A stretch of 64,000 nucleotides of DNA from Scilla litardierei (GCA_030789695.1 CM061142.1:608601659-608665658), one strand, 5' to 3'; shown: positions 46,561 to 58,879, numbered from the stretch's first letter. Made by a program: numbers and translations. Notes: generated by a model from the sequence alone, not told the origin.

Positions 46561-47089
46561 TGTAGAAACTAAAGATCTAGATGTGTACAAACCGAATAAC
46601 ACAGATCTAGATATATAACATGCGAAATCTTAAATCATTAACCTACTCTGTTTAGCGGAAGGGTACCTGAGTCCATCGCTAATAATCTGAAAGATCCTGA
46701 TGATAGCGCAGCGGACGATCTTCCAGAATAGCACGAATCAACCGTTTGGAGAATCCCTTTAGCCTTCTCCTGGTTTCTCTCCTAGCGACGGGACGTAGAA
46801 AAGACGGCTCAACTTTGTTCGTGTATTCCGGGGACCACGACCGCTAATATTTATAGGCTAGCCTCCATAGCCCTAGGGTTTCCAACTCGGCCCATCAACG
46901 AGTTGAAGCCCAATAGTCTCTACACATAAAGGCCCCACAACCTGTTTAACTCATTTAGCCCATTTAATTAATTAAAACCAGATCACTAATATATTGGGCT
47001 TAATATGACAGCGTAGCACTTATATAATTATTTACCGCATATTAGCCCAACGTTGGATTAAGATCCAACTTGTTGGATAAGTTCCAACA
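46561..47089 (-). mobile_element. 3' LTR of copia element
   Basis: Minus strand TGTTGGAACTTATCC to CTTTAGTTTCTACA. TATA box CCTATAAATATT at 46846-46857 (minus). Confidence 0.93.
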
Positions 47090-47100
47090 ATCTCCCACTT
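47090..47100 (-). promoter_or_regulatory. polypurine tract
   Basis: AAGTGGGAGAT on the minus strand, abutting the LTR. Confidence 0.85.
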
Positions 47101-49513
47101 GGGCTATATGCTAAACTTTATAATTATATTTCATAGTGCATACAACCAAATAAGATCTTAACTTGCTGTCATTTCTTTAATGAGTTAAGAACAATCCGGT
47201 CCATCAATTGTATTAGCAAGGGATCAAAGAGATCTTCGCCGCAGCAATTGCAGCTCGACCCATCAATGGTCACCGTGCTAATACAAAAGAATGATATGGA
47301 TTATGAAGTGGATGTGTAGCATGAAAATTACATGTAATGTGATCTAACATGTCTATTTCCAACTGATCCTCATTAACCTTAGTGAGATCATAAACAAACC
47401 AAAATCGTAGTGAAGCTGAACTGAAACCAAAAAACTTTATTTCTGATCAGAAAATCACCTCAAGCTTAAGCTGGAGACTTAATTTTGTCTATCATATGAG
47501 CACCCAAAAGAACAAACTCCCACAAAACTGAATGTTCTTAATGAAATGACATCCATATGAGTAGCTAGCTCATAAAACCTTTTGGATGATATTTCCTTAT
47601 TATAACGGATCCGTAATTACATGGTTTGTTCCGATGTGCTCATTAGACAATTATACACTCCTATTAATCAACAATCTAGGAACTTGATCTCTGAATATCT
47701 AAACTTTGTCGAGTTCCTGTTGTTGCTGGAATATAAAACTGCAGACTTCATTGTCACTAAATAAACTGTGTGGTGTTTCAACACCATCCCTAATTTGCAG
47801 CATAGTGACAAAATATGCAGATATATTTCATGATTTGGATGTCACATAATATGATATGAAATCTAAAGCCATGTCAGAAGAGACTATATAAAAGGGACCA
47901 TTTAGATCTCTTCTAGTAGATGGCGCCTAACATAGATTTTCATATATTCGTTGCATCCAATAAATGATCAAAGTCAGTATACCAAAATGATCTCAAACCT
48001 TTTTGACTACTGATCCTTGAACATGTAACCCATTTGTTCTCCATAAATACCGTAAGACACATTTGGCTGCTGTCAAATGGTCAACTCCTGAACTTAACAA
48101 TCTGCCCAACACACCTGTAATATATGCAACAACCAAATGCATATAAAACTGAGCATACTTTAGACTCCCTATTGGTGAGATATATGAAATCTTCTGAAGA
48201 TTATTCTCAGGGCAATAATTGAGACTAAACTTGTCTCCCACAGAAATTAGCATTCATTACCACATAGATATTATATAAATTACATGCTCTCATAGAACTT
48301 AGATAACATCATTAAACATCATCTCAAAACCGAACGAGGTGATCACTTAATGAAACTTAATATATCAGTAACGATATCGAAATGCTCTACTAATGCCATT
48401 ATAAACCTTATAGAGTCTTTCATGAAAACTGAATAAAAGTCTCTTTTCAATTAAAGCATTCTTTTCCGTATAAAGTCTTTGAGTGATACGCTTTAAATCT
48501 TTTCTTAATACCCCTTTGAATTCCCTTTTGATTGTAAAAGACTATTTACAATCAATAGGTTTCAAACCTTATGGCAATGAGAAAAAGATTTTAAGTATCG
48601 TTTTAAAAAGCTTTCTTAATTAATGCATTAATCCATTTTAGAGATGTAGAATTGTTATGAATTGATGTAAGTCGAACTTCCATCATCCTAATGTCAAAAG
48701 TGAGCTTGTCATCTCTTTAATGGATTTCCTGAATGGCAATTAGTGCTTTGAGGGTGCTACAGTTTGTCCTTATGAACAATTTCCCGAATGGGAGGAATTG
48801 CATCATTATCTTGAATTTATTGTGTCTTGAACAATGTCAGGAATACCATCCTGAACAATGCCAACAACACATGTGAGATTAATCTTCTTCAAGAATAATG
48901 TCACTAACTAAATTCCCCCCTCAAACTCAGCATCCTCAAATAGGTGTGCATTTCCTAATTCGTAAACTAACTTAACAGTGAGATTATGTAAAATTATCCG
49001 AAATAATATCAACTTTTAAACTATTCAACAAAACTAGAAAATCAACAGCATTATGTCCTATTACTTTATTAGGCTTATAAAGCCTTACCTTAGTTGGACA
49101 TCTCCAAACATGCAAGTGATTCATTTGTTGAAAGTTTATTAAGGATATAAGCTGCAATCAAAATATAACTGAATTCTAAACTGTTAATTCTTTCATTACA
49201 ACACATGTACTTAAATGCAGGAATTCTGTAAATGAAGCAACATTTCCAAATAAATGAAGATTAAAATGATCTTTTAAGGAACTAGAATAAACTAATTTTG
49301 AACCATGAGACAACCAAATTTTCCATTCTCAATTGAACAATTATAACCAAATTTGTTCAAAATAGAAATGGAAATCTAAATTCCGTTTAAAAATGGTACA
49401 TAAGAGTCTCATAAAATTCAAATACATTCTAGCATTTAAAAGAAATAATCTAAATTTAATGTGCCTCTACTTGAACCATCTTGCCATTGCCCATATCGAT
49501 GTATCTTTCACCA
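47101..49513 (-). pseudogene. degenerate pol remnant of copia element
   Basis: Only 47993-48253 is recognisable: a minus frame with ISPIGSLKYAQ, YITGVLGRLLS, and DHLTAAKCVLRYLWRTNGL, the segment between RT and RNase H of copia pol. No integrase core, YVDD or RNase H active site is visible in the rest, which is AT-rich and full of stops. Thus the element has lost at least 3 kb of pol. Confidence 0.75.
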
Positions 49514-50346
49514 TCATTTGGCTCTTGGCATCTTAGGCAATCCCTTTTTAGCACGCCAAGCGTGATAATTTGAGCAATTCTTCTTTACATGCCCTTCAGC
49601 TCCACAGAAGAAACAACCATGACCTTCTGAACTTTTCAGTTCCCTTTGTTGTTTCTTTTGAGAAGTTGTATCTGCAGCTTCAGTATCCTTCTTCCTTTTG
49701 TTGAAGGTGGATGTCAGGAGAGGGCTTTCTGTCAATTCTTGCGCAAGCCTTTCATCTTCCTTTACACAGTTTGAGATGAGCTCATCCAGAGACCAAGTCT
49801 CATCCTTCAGATTGTAGCTCATCTTAAACTGGTCAAACTGGAATGGAAGAGATATCATAACAAAATGCACTAGCAGAGCCTCAGAGAGGTCTAGCTCAAG
49901 TGCTTTCAACCTTGAAGCAATATCAGACATCTTCATTATATGCTCCCTGATGTTTCCTTTTCCTTCATATTTCATTGAAGATAGGTTTGTCAAGAGTGTA
50001 TTAATCTCACCCTTTTCATTCTTGACAAACTTCTTTTCAAGCTCAATAAGGAACCATTTAGCTGTGGAAATTTTCTCTGAAAGAGAACCCCTGAGATATT
50101 CTGGAATGGCATTCTTTATAAGCATTAGGCTCATGTGATTTGATCTCTTCCACTCCTCCATCTCCCTCTTTTCATCAGAGGTACTCTCATCAGTGAGTGG
50201 TGGGGGACAATGAGTCCTTAATGCCAGATCAAGATCCATGACTCCGAGGATTATCAAAAGATTCTCCTTCCATGCCTTGAAGTTAGTGTCATTAAAGACT
50301 GGAATTGATTTTAGGTTGGCAGAAAAATTTTCAGGAATATTAGCTG
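49514..50346 (-). CDS. copia gag (UBN2 type)
   Basis: Frame of 247 codons counted from 50257, open upstream to about 50346 where a TTTTCAG acceptor-like sequence stands; no ATG is found at a natural start, so the first codons may lie in an upstream exon. The protein has the gag-polypeptide pattern: ILGVMDLDLALR, NAIPEYLRGSLSE, FVKNEKGEINTLLTNL, FVMISLPFQFDQFKMSYN and WSLDELISNCVKEDERL. Near the C-terminus is a zinc knuckle CFFCGAEGHVKKNC, followed by a basic tail ending GLPKMPRAK. No stop interrupts it. It would package the RNA of this pol-less element, with replication enzymes borrowed from a relative (inference). Confidence 0.85.
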
Positions 50347-52320
50347 AAAAGAGAACAAGAAAACAATTTATAACATGTTCATATGAGTATTAAATACAAC
50401 AACAAATTCAAATTAATGCTATTTTCCCATCTCAAGACATCCCCCACTAGTCCAATATTTATCTTTGGATAATCTATTGACTAGTCACTGACATCTTGTT
50501 GTAGCAATCAGACAATGACAATAATAACATGCCAAAATTAAAACTTCCTTTGGGCCGAATTAAATTTGCATGCATTGGACTCACTAATCATCACCTTGTC
50601 TATTGCCACAGGTGCGCATGAAATGGCATAGAACGGTAATCTTCCTTTGGGCCGATTTAGCATTCTTACGCAAATCACGGGCACATTAGATTCTTTTTAT
50701 ATTCATGAAATGAAATAATGCAAATCAACAGAGCCCACTTTGGCGAGGTGATGAGTGCACGAAATCATTTCAAAAATATATACCTTTGTAAAATTTGAAT
50801 TTAAGTCGCAATTTAATACATTAACTTATACTTTAAGTGGAGATATTCAAGTCCACTTTTATTCAAAATCAATTTTAAGGCAACCAAAATTTTCATACAA
50901 AACTATGTATTCAACTTGTTATATTTCGAGATTAGAACTGATCTTCACAAGAAACCCCACTTTGGTGAGTTGATGATCTAATCATTCTATATTCGAAATA
51001 TATAATTAATTGTGCCAAAAATTGAATTTGAAACTAAATTGAATTTAACATAAAATGATTACACTAAGTGGGAATATATATAAGAACCTTTTATTCCACC
51101 CTTCAAATCATTTATATTGAGTTAAATAAAATCCATAACTTCAACACAAATTTTCTTCTTCAAAATGGGGTGTATAGGTATACTAATGTGTATATGAACA
51201 TACATATAAAGTTATATATATAAATACACACCCTACCCCATTTCATATATAACTTTAAAATATGTCAAATTTCCTTAAAGCCATTTGCTTGATGGTTAGT
51301 GCACAAAAAATTCTTTAAGGCCTTTTAAACTTATTCTTGAGGAGAATATATGTTAAAGCTTTTTATTTACTCCCGAAGAAAACTCTTGAATTTTGTGTTT
51401 TAATTTAAATCTAAATGCAGGCTAACTGAATTTTCATACCAACGTATGAAGTCAACTTGTTATATACCGAAGTATATATATATATGGTTTTAAGCCTTAA
51501 ACTTAGAATTTAAATTTATTTTGCACAATTAACACAAAATTTTATCTTTGAGGAGAAATATACATTTAAGCGTCTTATTTCCTCCTTCATCCCAAATTAA
51601 ATTCAATATCGGGCAACCTATCATACAAACGTATGTATTTAACCGTTTATGTTACGAAATAATAATAATTTAACAGTAAAGCCCACTTTGGTGGGATCCC
51701 GTAATAATTAAAATTGTTTTGAAACATATAATTTAATGCGACCAAAAATTGAATTTAAATGAAACTGAACTTAAATGTAAATATACAGGAAAGCCTTTTA
51801 TTTACTCCTTCGATCCGTTTTAAAATTCATCCAGGCAACTGACTGATCATACTGAGTATGTATTTTAATCCATTTACATTCCGAAATAATAACAATTTTA
51901 ATAGTGGAATCCACTTTGGTGGAATTTCACAAAAAATTAGAGTTATTTCGAAATGTATATTTAACTGAAACTTTGCCTAAAGAATTAAAAAAACGGAATG
52001 AACATAAATTTAACACACAAAATTTGGGCTTAAAGGATCGATATATATACAGTTAACCATGTATATCCTCATTTCACGAATTTAAATTCAAAACTTTAGG
52101 CGATAAATTTTCATGCCAAGCATGTATGTAGCCTTTTATATATATCGAAATAAAATCAATTGCCATGATGGAGCCCACTTTGGTGGGTTGTCCTTTTAAA
52201 TAAAATTATTTCGAGATATATATACAATTAATTACGCCTAAAATTGAATTAAAAGGTGAATTTTAACACAAAAATTACACTTAATGGAAATATACAAATT
52301 GCCCTTTTATTTCCTCCCTA
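50347..52320 (-). repeat. diverged repeats of about 230-270 bp in copia leader
   Basis: A module containing CCCACTTTGGTGGG-like palindromes (50731, 50957, 51682, 51909, 52170), ATTCGAAATATATAATTAA-like words and TTTTCATACNAA(C)GTATG recurs about five or six times with strong divergence. Confidence 0.7.
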
Positions 52321-53342
52321 ACTTTGTGTTAAAACATCCCAAGATAGGCCCAAATTTGTGTCCAAATGACCCAAACATTGGGTCCAAAATTAGCCATGTG
52401 GGTGCCCAAAACTGTTTTGCAATAAGCCTTAAAAGGCCCAAAAACTGGTTTGCAATAATCCTTACAAGAGGCCTAAAGCAGCCAAATAACCCAAACAGCC
52501 CAAATAGGCCCAATTGTAAGCCCAGCCCAGAAATTTGTGCCCATTGTCTGTTTTTTTTGGAAAAAAATACTGTTTCGGGTGCCCTAGGGGGGCGGCCGCC
52601 GCCGCCCCCTTCCCTTGCAGCCGGCGCCGACAGAGAGCCGGCGCCGCCGTCTGCCGACAGGGGGCGGCCTGGCGTCGCCCCTTCCCTGTCAATCGCCATC
52701 GGAGGGGGGCGTAAAGCCCCCTTTTCTGTCGATTGGCGTCAGAGGGTGCGGCCCAGGCCGCCGCCCCCTCTTTTTGTTCCACGGCAAACCCCCCCGGATC
52801 GGGGGGGTGCTCCTGCGACAGAGCAGGGGGCAGTGGGACGCCGCCCCCTTGCGGGGTTTAAACGACAGGGGGCGGTTGGGCCGCCCCCTCAGAGATGATG
52901 AAGGGGGCGGCTCGGCCGCCCCCTTTGATGCCCTTACGGGGGGCGGTGGGTGCCGCCCCCTTGCTTTCCCCGATCTGAGAGGGGCGGCCGGAAGCCGCCC
53001 CTTCCCCTCTGTTCAACCAACAGGGGCGGCAAAAGCCGCCCGTTTCTGTCCCACGTCGGCGCCGGCAATGCCGGCGCAGATCTTCCGACGGGGGCGGCCC
53101 TGCCGCCCCTCTTTTGCTGTGTCGGGCGGTGGCCGGCGGGCCGCCCCCGATCTAAGGTTTGATAAAAAAACAATTTTTTTAAAACAGGAAAAATCAATCA
53201 AAAAACCCAATTTTCATAGATCTGAAACTTATAACTGATAAAAATCTAATTTTTATCAGATCCGAAACTTAAAACAGATTAAAAATCTGATTTTTAACGG
53301 ATCTACGATGAGCAGGCAAAAATTTAAAATTCACAGTATGCA
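52321..53342 (-). other. GC-rich structured leader of copia element
   Basis: 52590-53155 is extremely GC-rich in an AT-rich neighbourhood, with many GGGGCGGC and GCCGCCCC blocks facing each other. 52330-52520 has many GGCCCA/TGGGCC-type words. Open frames on both strands here follow the GC bias and are not counted as genes. Confidence 0.75.
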
Positions 53343-53355
53343 GGCTTTGATACCA
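53343..53355 (-). promoter_or_regulatory. primer binding site of copia element
   Basis: TGGTATCAAAGCC on the minus strand, 2 bp after the LTR; one base off the initiator tRNA-Met match. Confidence 0.9.
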
Positions 53356-53357
53356 CT

Positions 53358-53886
53358 TGTAGAAACTAAAGATCTAGATGTGTACAAACCGAATAACACA
53401 GATCTAGATATATAACATGCGGAATCTTAAATCATTAACCTACTCTGTTTAGCGGAAGGGTACCTGAGTCCATCGCTAATAATCTGAAAGATCCTGACGA
53501 TAGCGCAGCGGACGATCTTCCATAATAGCACGAATCAACCGTTTGAAGAATTCCTTTAGCCTTCTCCCGGTTTCTCTCCTAGCGACGGGACGTAGAAAAG
53601 ACGGCTCAACTTTGTTCGTGTATTCCGGGGACCACGACCGCTAATATTTATAGGCTAGCCTCCATAGCCCTAGGGTTTCCAACTCGGCCCATCAACGAGT
53701 TGAAGCCCAATAGTCTCTACACATAAAGGCCCCACAACCTGTTTAACTCATTTAGCCCATTTAATTAATTAAAACCAGATCACTAATATATTGGGCTTAA
53801 TATGACAGCGTAGCACTTATATAATTATTTACCGCATATTAGCCCAACGTTGGATTAAGATCCAACTTGTTGGATAAGTTCCAACA
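53358..53886 (-). mobile_element. 5' LTR of copia element
   Basis: Matches 46561-47089 with about six differences. TATA box at 53643-53654 (minus). Confidence 0.93.
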
Positions 53887-55920
53887 ATAACTACAAAGGT
53901 AAATTTCAGTTCAATATTGCAATTTCATTTTAGATTGCTATATTTCAATTATGAATTGCTAAATGAAATTGCTATTGCAGTTCAAAATTTTAGTTCAAAA
54001 TTGAAGTAGGAATTTCAACAGCTATTGGACGTCCAATAGCTTGCACTTCCAAAATAACCAAAATGAAGCAAATCAGTAATCTCTCATCCAACATTAAAAT
54101 TTTCAGTAACAAATTAAAAAAATCATCAAGCTCTTATCAAGCTCTTATCAGCAAGCTCTTATCATTAACAAATTAACAAATTAACAAATGCATATTAAAA
54201 AAATTTCATTAACAAATTCATAACAAATTTATAAAATGAAGAGCTTATCAAAATGAAAAAATCTTATCATCAAGCTCTCATCCAATAACCAAAGCTTCAC
54301 AGGACACTTTCATGCAAAATTAAAAAAATCAAGCAAAATGAAAATGATAATGAAGAGCTTATCAAAATGAAGAGCTTATGCAAAATTAACCAAACCACAT
54401 CAACAGTCAACTTGCAAAACCAAAAAAAATTATCTCAATAACCAAAGCTTATCAGTAAGCTCTTATCAGCAATAACCAAATGAAGAGCTTATCAAAATTA
54501 GCAAGCTCATCAAGCTCTCATCCAATAACCAAAGCTCTCATCCAATCACAAAATGAAAATGAAGAGCTTATCAACTGGAAATTTAGGAAATTCAGGAAAT
54601 TCAGGAATTTGCTGAATTTCCAGTTGCAAATATCCAGGAAATTCAGGAAATTCATATTCAGCAAATTCAGTCAAAATTTGATGAACTGTGAAGATTTTTA
54701 AAACATAAAAATTAAGTGTCCTGTGAATTCAAAACATCATACCCTATATAAAGAGGATGAATTTTGAAATTAAGTGTCCTATGAAATTCAAAACATCCCA
54801 TTTTAAAACCCAACAAACTTAATTCAGAAATTTTCAAAATGAAATTAATTGTCCTATGAAATTAAGTGTCCTATGAAATTTTTAATATGAAATTTTTATT
54901 CAAAATTCAAATTTTCAAAATTTCAAATTCAGTTGCAAATTAAGTGAATTCAAAACATAAAAATGAAGAACTGAAAGTTGATGGGTTTAAAAATGGAATG
55001 CCAACAAACTTTAGGACCAAAAAAACCAAAATAGCTTGATGGGTTTAAAACTTTAAGATGTATTAGCATGGAGCAAATATTAAACTATCGGACTAATATT
55101 AGCATGGAGATACCATGGTATTTGAATTCAGTATTAACAATTCAGTATTAACAATTAACAAATTCAATATTAACAATTTTCAAAATAACCAAAATGTCCA
55201 CAGGACAAAATTCAGCTGCCTTAACTAAAAACTATACAAACTATACAAAAAGCATAAAAACTAAAATTGACTTAAAGTGCAACTGCCTTAACTAAAAAGA
55301 GATACTTGAATGAAGGGTTGAGGTGCTCACCAAGTGTTGAGGTGCAGAGGACGTGATGAAGCTAGCAAACTCACAAACCAATGGTTGAGTTGCAGAGGAT
55401 GGGATGAAGCTCAATGCACTGCAATGGGGGTGCTCTTCTTGATGAGGATGAAATAAAGTAAAAGAAAAAAAATTGAGGAGAAGAGGAAGAGCTAACCGTG
55501 GTTCAGGACATCAAGCTTGATCTTCGTGCTCTCCCTTGCTCTTCTTGAGCTAGAGGTAGAAGAAGATGGCGAGGAGGAACGTGCGCTTTCCCTGACTCTT
55601 CGTGATCTCCCTTTGAAGTGAATCAAAATTTTGTGAGGCCTTTGAATTTTGTGATGGCGAGAAGTGAATCAAAATTTTGTGAGGAACGTGAGCTTGAGCG
55701 TAGCGGGAAGAGTTTTTCCCTCCTTTTGTGATGGAGAGAACTGATGGGATCAAAATTTTCCCTCCGTTTGTGATGTGATCAAAATAAAGAGGATGTGATC
55801 AAAATTTAAAATTTGAATTTTAGGTGATGTGAAGATTTCTTATATCCAATATCTCATTCCTCAATTTCTCATACCCTATATACAATCTATATAAACATCA
55901 CACCCAATTACACATAACCA
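53887..55920 (-). other. Helitron 5' region, non-coding
   Basis: AT-rich, with dense AAGCTCTTATCA repeats at 54120-54560 and GAAATTCAGGAAATTC repeats at 54570-54670. From 55300 to 55760 composition is mixed with GAAGAGGA and GTGATGAAGC words; this could hold the first exon or leader of the RepHel gene, but I cannot define it. A 67-codon minus frame at 55550-55753 has no recognisable feature. Confidence 0.5.
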
Positions 55921-56093
55921 AAACCAAATTCTCTTATCCAATATCTCTTATCCATTATCTCTTATCCAAAATCTCTTATACAACAATACCCATGATAACA
56001 TCCCTATTATACAACAATACACATAACCAATGTCTCTTATCCAATTTCTCTTATCCAAAAACCCATGATAACATCCCTGTTTTATAATATAGA
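55921..56093 (-). mobile_element. Helitron 5' terminus with duplicated end
   Basis: The end reads TCTATATTATAAAACAGGG on the minus strand from 56093. About 85 bp inside, AGGGATGTTATCATGGGT recurs (55990-56012), and CTCTTATCCA-type words recur six times between 55930 and 56060. Confidence 0.8.
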
Positions 56094-57091
56094 TATATAT
56101 ATGTGTGTGTATGTATGTATGTATGTATGTATGTATGTATGTATGTATTATCAATGTAATCCTACACACACAATCAATCACACTTTATATTTAGTCAAGT
56201 AACACCCCCATAATGCAATCACTTTACATACTATAATATATTCACACCATAACAATTTACATATAATTAGTATATTACTACGTATACTTATCCATCCATA
56301 GTTACGACATACAATAATCGTGTATACCTCATGGTATACACGTACACACACAACATCTCGTAAAGGCAAGCAATACTATACAAAATTGTATTCCTATTAC
56401 CATACGTATATCACATATATTCATACAGTAGGTACATATCTACCTACGCCTAATCACATACATATCTACGTACGAGCACACGCTCATACGTACTAACATA
56501 TGGATCATATAATAGGCCTACACACTTAACTATAAGTACACCTATTATCATTACACCTAACAAGCATATGACTTACTAGTATACTATTTTAAGTATTTAC
56601 AAGTACCTTCAAACTACATACACCACTAGTAGATATTCCAACAATAATTCTAATATACTCAAACATCCCTAAAGGTTTAGCTATCCACACATATATTTAT
56701 AAATACAATCATACTCACCACTTCATATATATATATTACGTATAACAATGAGTGTGTATAAATAACACAAGAGACAATCATTAATGTACTAAGGGCAGCA
56801 CACTCATACATGAGTGGTACACAGGGGTTCACACCCTCTACCACAACGACATCACAATATATTCTAATGGGCCCACCATACTATACTAAGGTTTACATAG
56901 GCAACGGCAAGCACTAGTATGATGACTAAGCAATAGAAAGGAAACCAAGATCAAATAGCGTAACGAAACAAGACCGGGATGGACGGGTTCAGATGAGGCA
57001 TGGATAAGGAGATAGCCTGGTTGGGTGGGACAAAAATATTGCTCTAAATAATTAAATAGATGAAAGAAGGATATGTGTAAAATATGATATC

Positions 57092-57169
<78 letters not shown>

Positions 57170-57180
57170 AATGGAGAAGA
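56094..57180 (-). other. Tekay-like interior right of the Helitron
   Basis: Starts with a TA/GTAT microsatellite (56094-56150), continues as AT-rich sequence with ACATAC words like 18061-19111, and ends with a (TG)n tract (57099-57166). No gene. Confidence 0.5.
57099..57166. repeat. (TG)n microsatellite
   Basis: About 34 uninterrupted TG units. Confidence 0.97.
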
Positions 57181-57549
57181 GCTGACAGCGCTGGAAATTT
57201 TTCCAGCGCTGTCCGCATTTTGGTCGACCTAAAAGTATTTTTTTTGAAATGTTTTTTGCAGTAGTTAGATATACGTGTTAGGAAGCTTCCCACAAAATTT
57301 CAGCTCGATCCGACACCGTTTGAGCCTCCGTTCATCGATTTCAAAAACGTTTCGCAAAACTGTGGACAGATTTGCGTAACGTTTTTGAAATCGATGAACG
57401 GAGGCTCAAACGGTGTCGGATCGAGCTGAAATTTCGTGGGGAGCTTCCTAACACGTATATCTAACTACTGCAAAAAAAATTTTCAAAAAAAATATTTTTA
57501 TCTCGCCCAAAATGCGGACAGCGCTGGAAAAATTTCCAGCGCTGTCAGC
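57181..57549. mobile_element. foldback MITE 1
   Basis: Near-perfect inverted repeat centred at 57365: GCTGACAGCGCTGGAAA at the left end and its complement at the right, arms about 175 bp, loop about 12 bp (ACTGTGGACAGA). Each end also holds its own small palindrome (CAGCGCTGG...CCAGCGCTG). Flanked by TG and TA tracts. Confidence 0.9.
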
Positions 57550-57563
57550 ATTGGCCCATTAAC

Positions 57564-57565
<2 letters not shown>

Positions 57566-57640
<75 letters not shown>
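57566..57640. repeat. (TA)n between MITEs 1 and 2
   Basis: About 37 TA units. Confidence 0.97.
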
Positions 57641-57644
<4 letters not shown>

Positions 57645-58019
57645 ATCTTCGGGTGCGAAAAACCCCGTGCGAAAGCCGTGCGAAATCTTTTTTTTTTATT
57701 TTTTTGAAATTTTTTTTTTCAAAAATTTTTTTTTTGATGTTTAATCCATACAAATATATACCCCATGGAAAATAATGGGTGAACCCGTTGGGCATTAGAG
57801 CACCCATCCACCCGTTACAAATTTAACGGTCTCAAAACGTGCGAATTTGATGAAATGCCTTGATCGAAGGCCAAATGACATTATTTCTCAACAATTATTT
57901 TTTGAGGGGGGTATAACAACATATAATGAGGGTGGAAAAAAGAATTTTTGAAAAAAAAAAATTTCAAAAAAAAACTAAAAACATTTTCGCACGGTGCGAA
58001 ATGTTCTCACATGAAGATT

Positions 58020-58021
<2 letters not shown>
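57641..58021. mobile_element. TA-flanked MITE 2 with short inverted ends
   Basis: Left end GGCAATCTTCGGGTGCGAA pairs imperfectly with right end (TTTCGCAC...CATGAAGATT). The interior is not palindromic; it holds homopolymer T and A runs in inverse positions. Flanked on both sides by (TA)n. Confidence 0.65.

Positions 58022-58067
<46 letters not shown>
58022..58067. repeat. (TA)n between MITEs 2 and 3
   Basis: About 22 TA units. Confidence 0.95.
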
Positions 58068-58069
<2 letters not shown>

Positions 58070-58451
58070 GAGGGATCAAATGACCCCCAAAAATAACCCC
58101 CTAAAATGACCCCCTATCAAAAATCCTATGTCCCCCATTTTTTCGGAAGATCCGAACCGTTCATCTTGATCTCCACCCTCTAAATACCTTACCCACCAAT
58201 TTTCAACCCGATCCCATGTGTTTTGCCCGTTCATCAACCATTCGCAAAAGTTCTATTCATGCGAAACCGTTAAATTTGGGTCGGATGGATGAACGGGGAA
58301 AACACATGGGATCGGGTTGAAAATTGGTGGGTAAGGTATTTAGAGGGGGGAGATCAAGATGAACGGTTCGGATCTTCTGAAAAAATGGGGGCATAGGATT
58401 TTTGATAGGGGGTCATTTTAGGGGGTTATTTTTGGGGGTCATTTGATCCCT

Positions 58452-58454
<3 letters not shown>
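58068..58454. mobile_element. foldback MITE 3
   Basis: 387 bp inverted repeat from AGGAGGGATCAAATGACCCC to its complement GGGGTCATTTGATCCCTCCT, arms about 180 bp, loop around 58260. TA tracts on both sides. Confidence 0.92.
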
Positions 58455-58492
<38 letters not shown>

Positions 58493-58495
<3 letters not shown>

Positions 58496-58877
58496 AGGGA
58501 TCAAATGACCACCAAAAATAACCACCAAAAATGACCCCCTATCAAAAATCATATGCCCCCCATTTTTTCGGAAGATCCGAACCGTTCATCTTGATCTCCG
58601 CCCTCTAAATACCTGACCCACCAATTTTCAACCCGATCCCATGTTTTTTGCCCGTCCATCAACCATTCACAAAAGTTCTGTTCATGCAAAACCGTTAAAT
58701 TTGGGTCGGATGGATGAACGGGCAAACCACATGGGATCGGGTTGAAAATTGGTGGGTCAGGTATTTAGAGGGTGGAGATCAAGATCAACGGTTCGGATCT
58801 TCCGAAAAAATGGGGGGCATAGGATTTTTGATAGGGGGTCATTTTTGGGGGTTATTTTTGGGGTCATTTGATCCCTC

Positions 58878-58879
<2 letters not shown>
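58493..58879. mobile_element. foldback MITE 4, same family as MITE 3
   Basis: Again 387 bp with the AGGAGGGATCAAATGACC ends and the same interior, diverged by several percent. (TA)n lies at 58455-58492 and 58881-58950. Confidence 0.92.

Larger units (their letters stand above)
46561..53886 (-). mobile_element. pol-deleted copia element with long leader
   Basis: 7326 bp, minus strand. Identical-length LTRs of 529 bp (46561-47089, 53358-53886) differing at about six sites, target duplication ATAAC on both sides (46556-46560, 53887-53891), PBS, PPT, a gag frame and only a scrap of pol. The leader between PBS and gag is 3.1 kb, unusually long. Non-autonomous but young. Confidence 0.93.
19112..56093 (-). 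mobile_element. Helitron with RepHel gene, about 37 kb including nested elements
   Basis: Minus strand. The 5' end is TCTATATTATAAAACAGGG at 56093; the 3' end is CTAG at 19115-19112, preceded by the perfect 18-bp palindrome CCGTGCCCGCGGGCACGG (19123-19140). It lies between host A and T in a TA tract, as Helitrons do. Removing the copia insertions (19664-34018 and 46561-53886 with one TSD) leaves about 15 kb, within the range of autonomous plant Helitrons. It encodes HUH Rep and Pif1-type helicase pieces (36348-40736). That both ends belong to a single insertion is inferred from orientation and the TA flanks. Confidence 0.75.

Noticed and set aside
52284..52898. 204-codon plus frame and several other long frames over the GC-rich copia leader
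   Set aside because: Low-complexity Pro/Gly/Arg text from GC-rich repeats, present in several frames and both strands.
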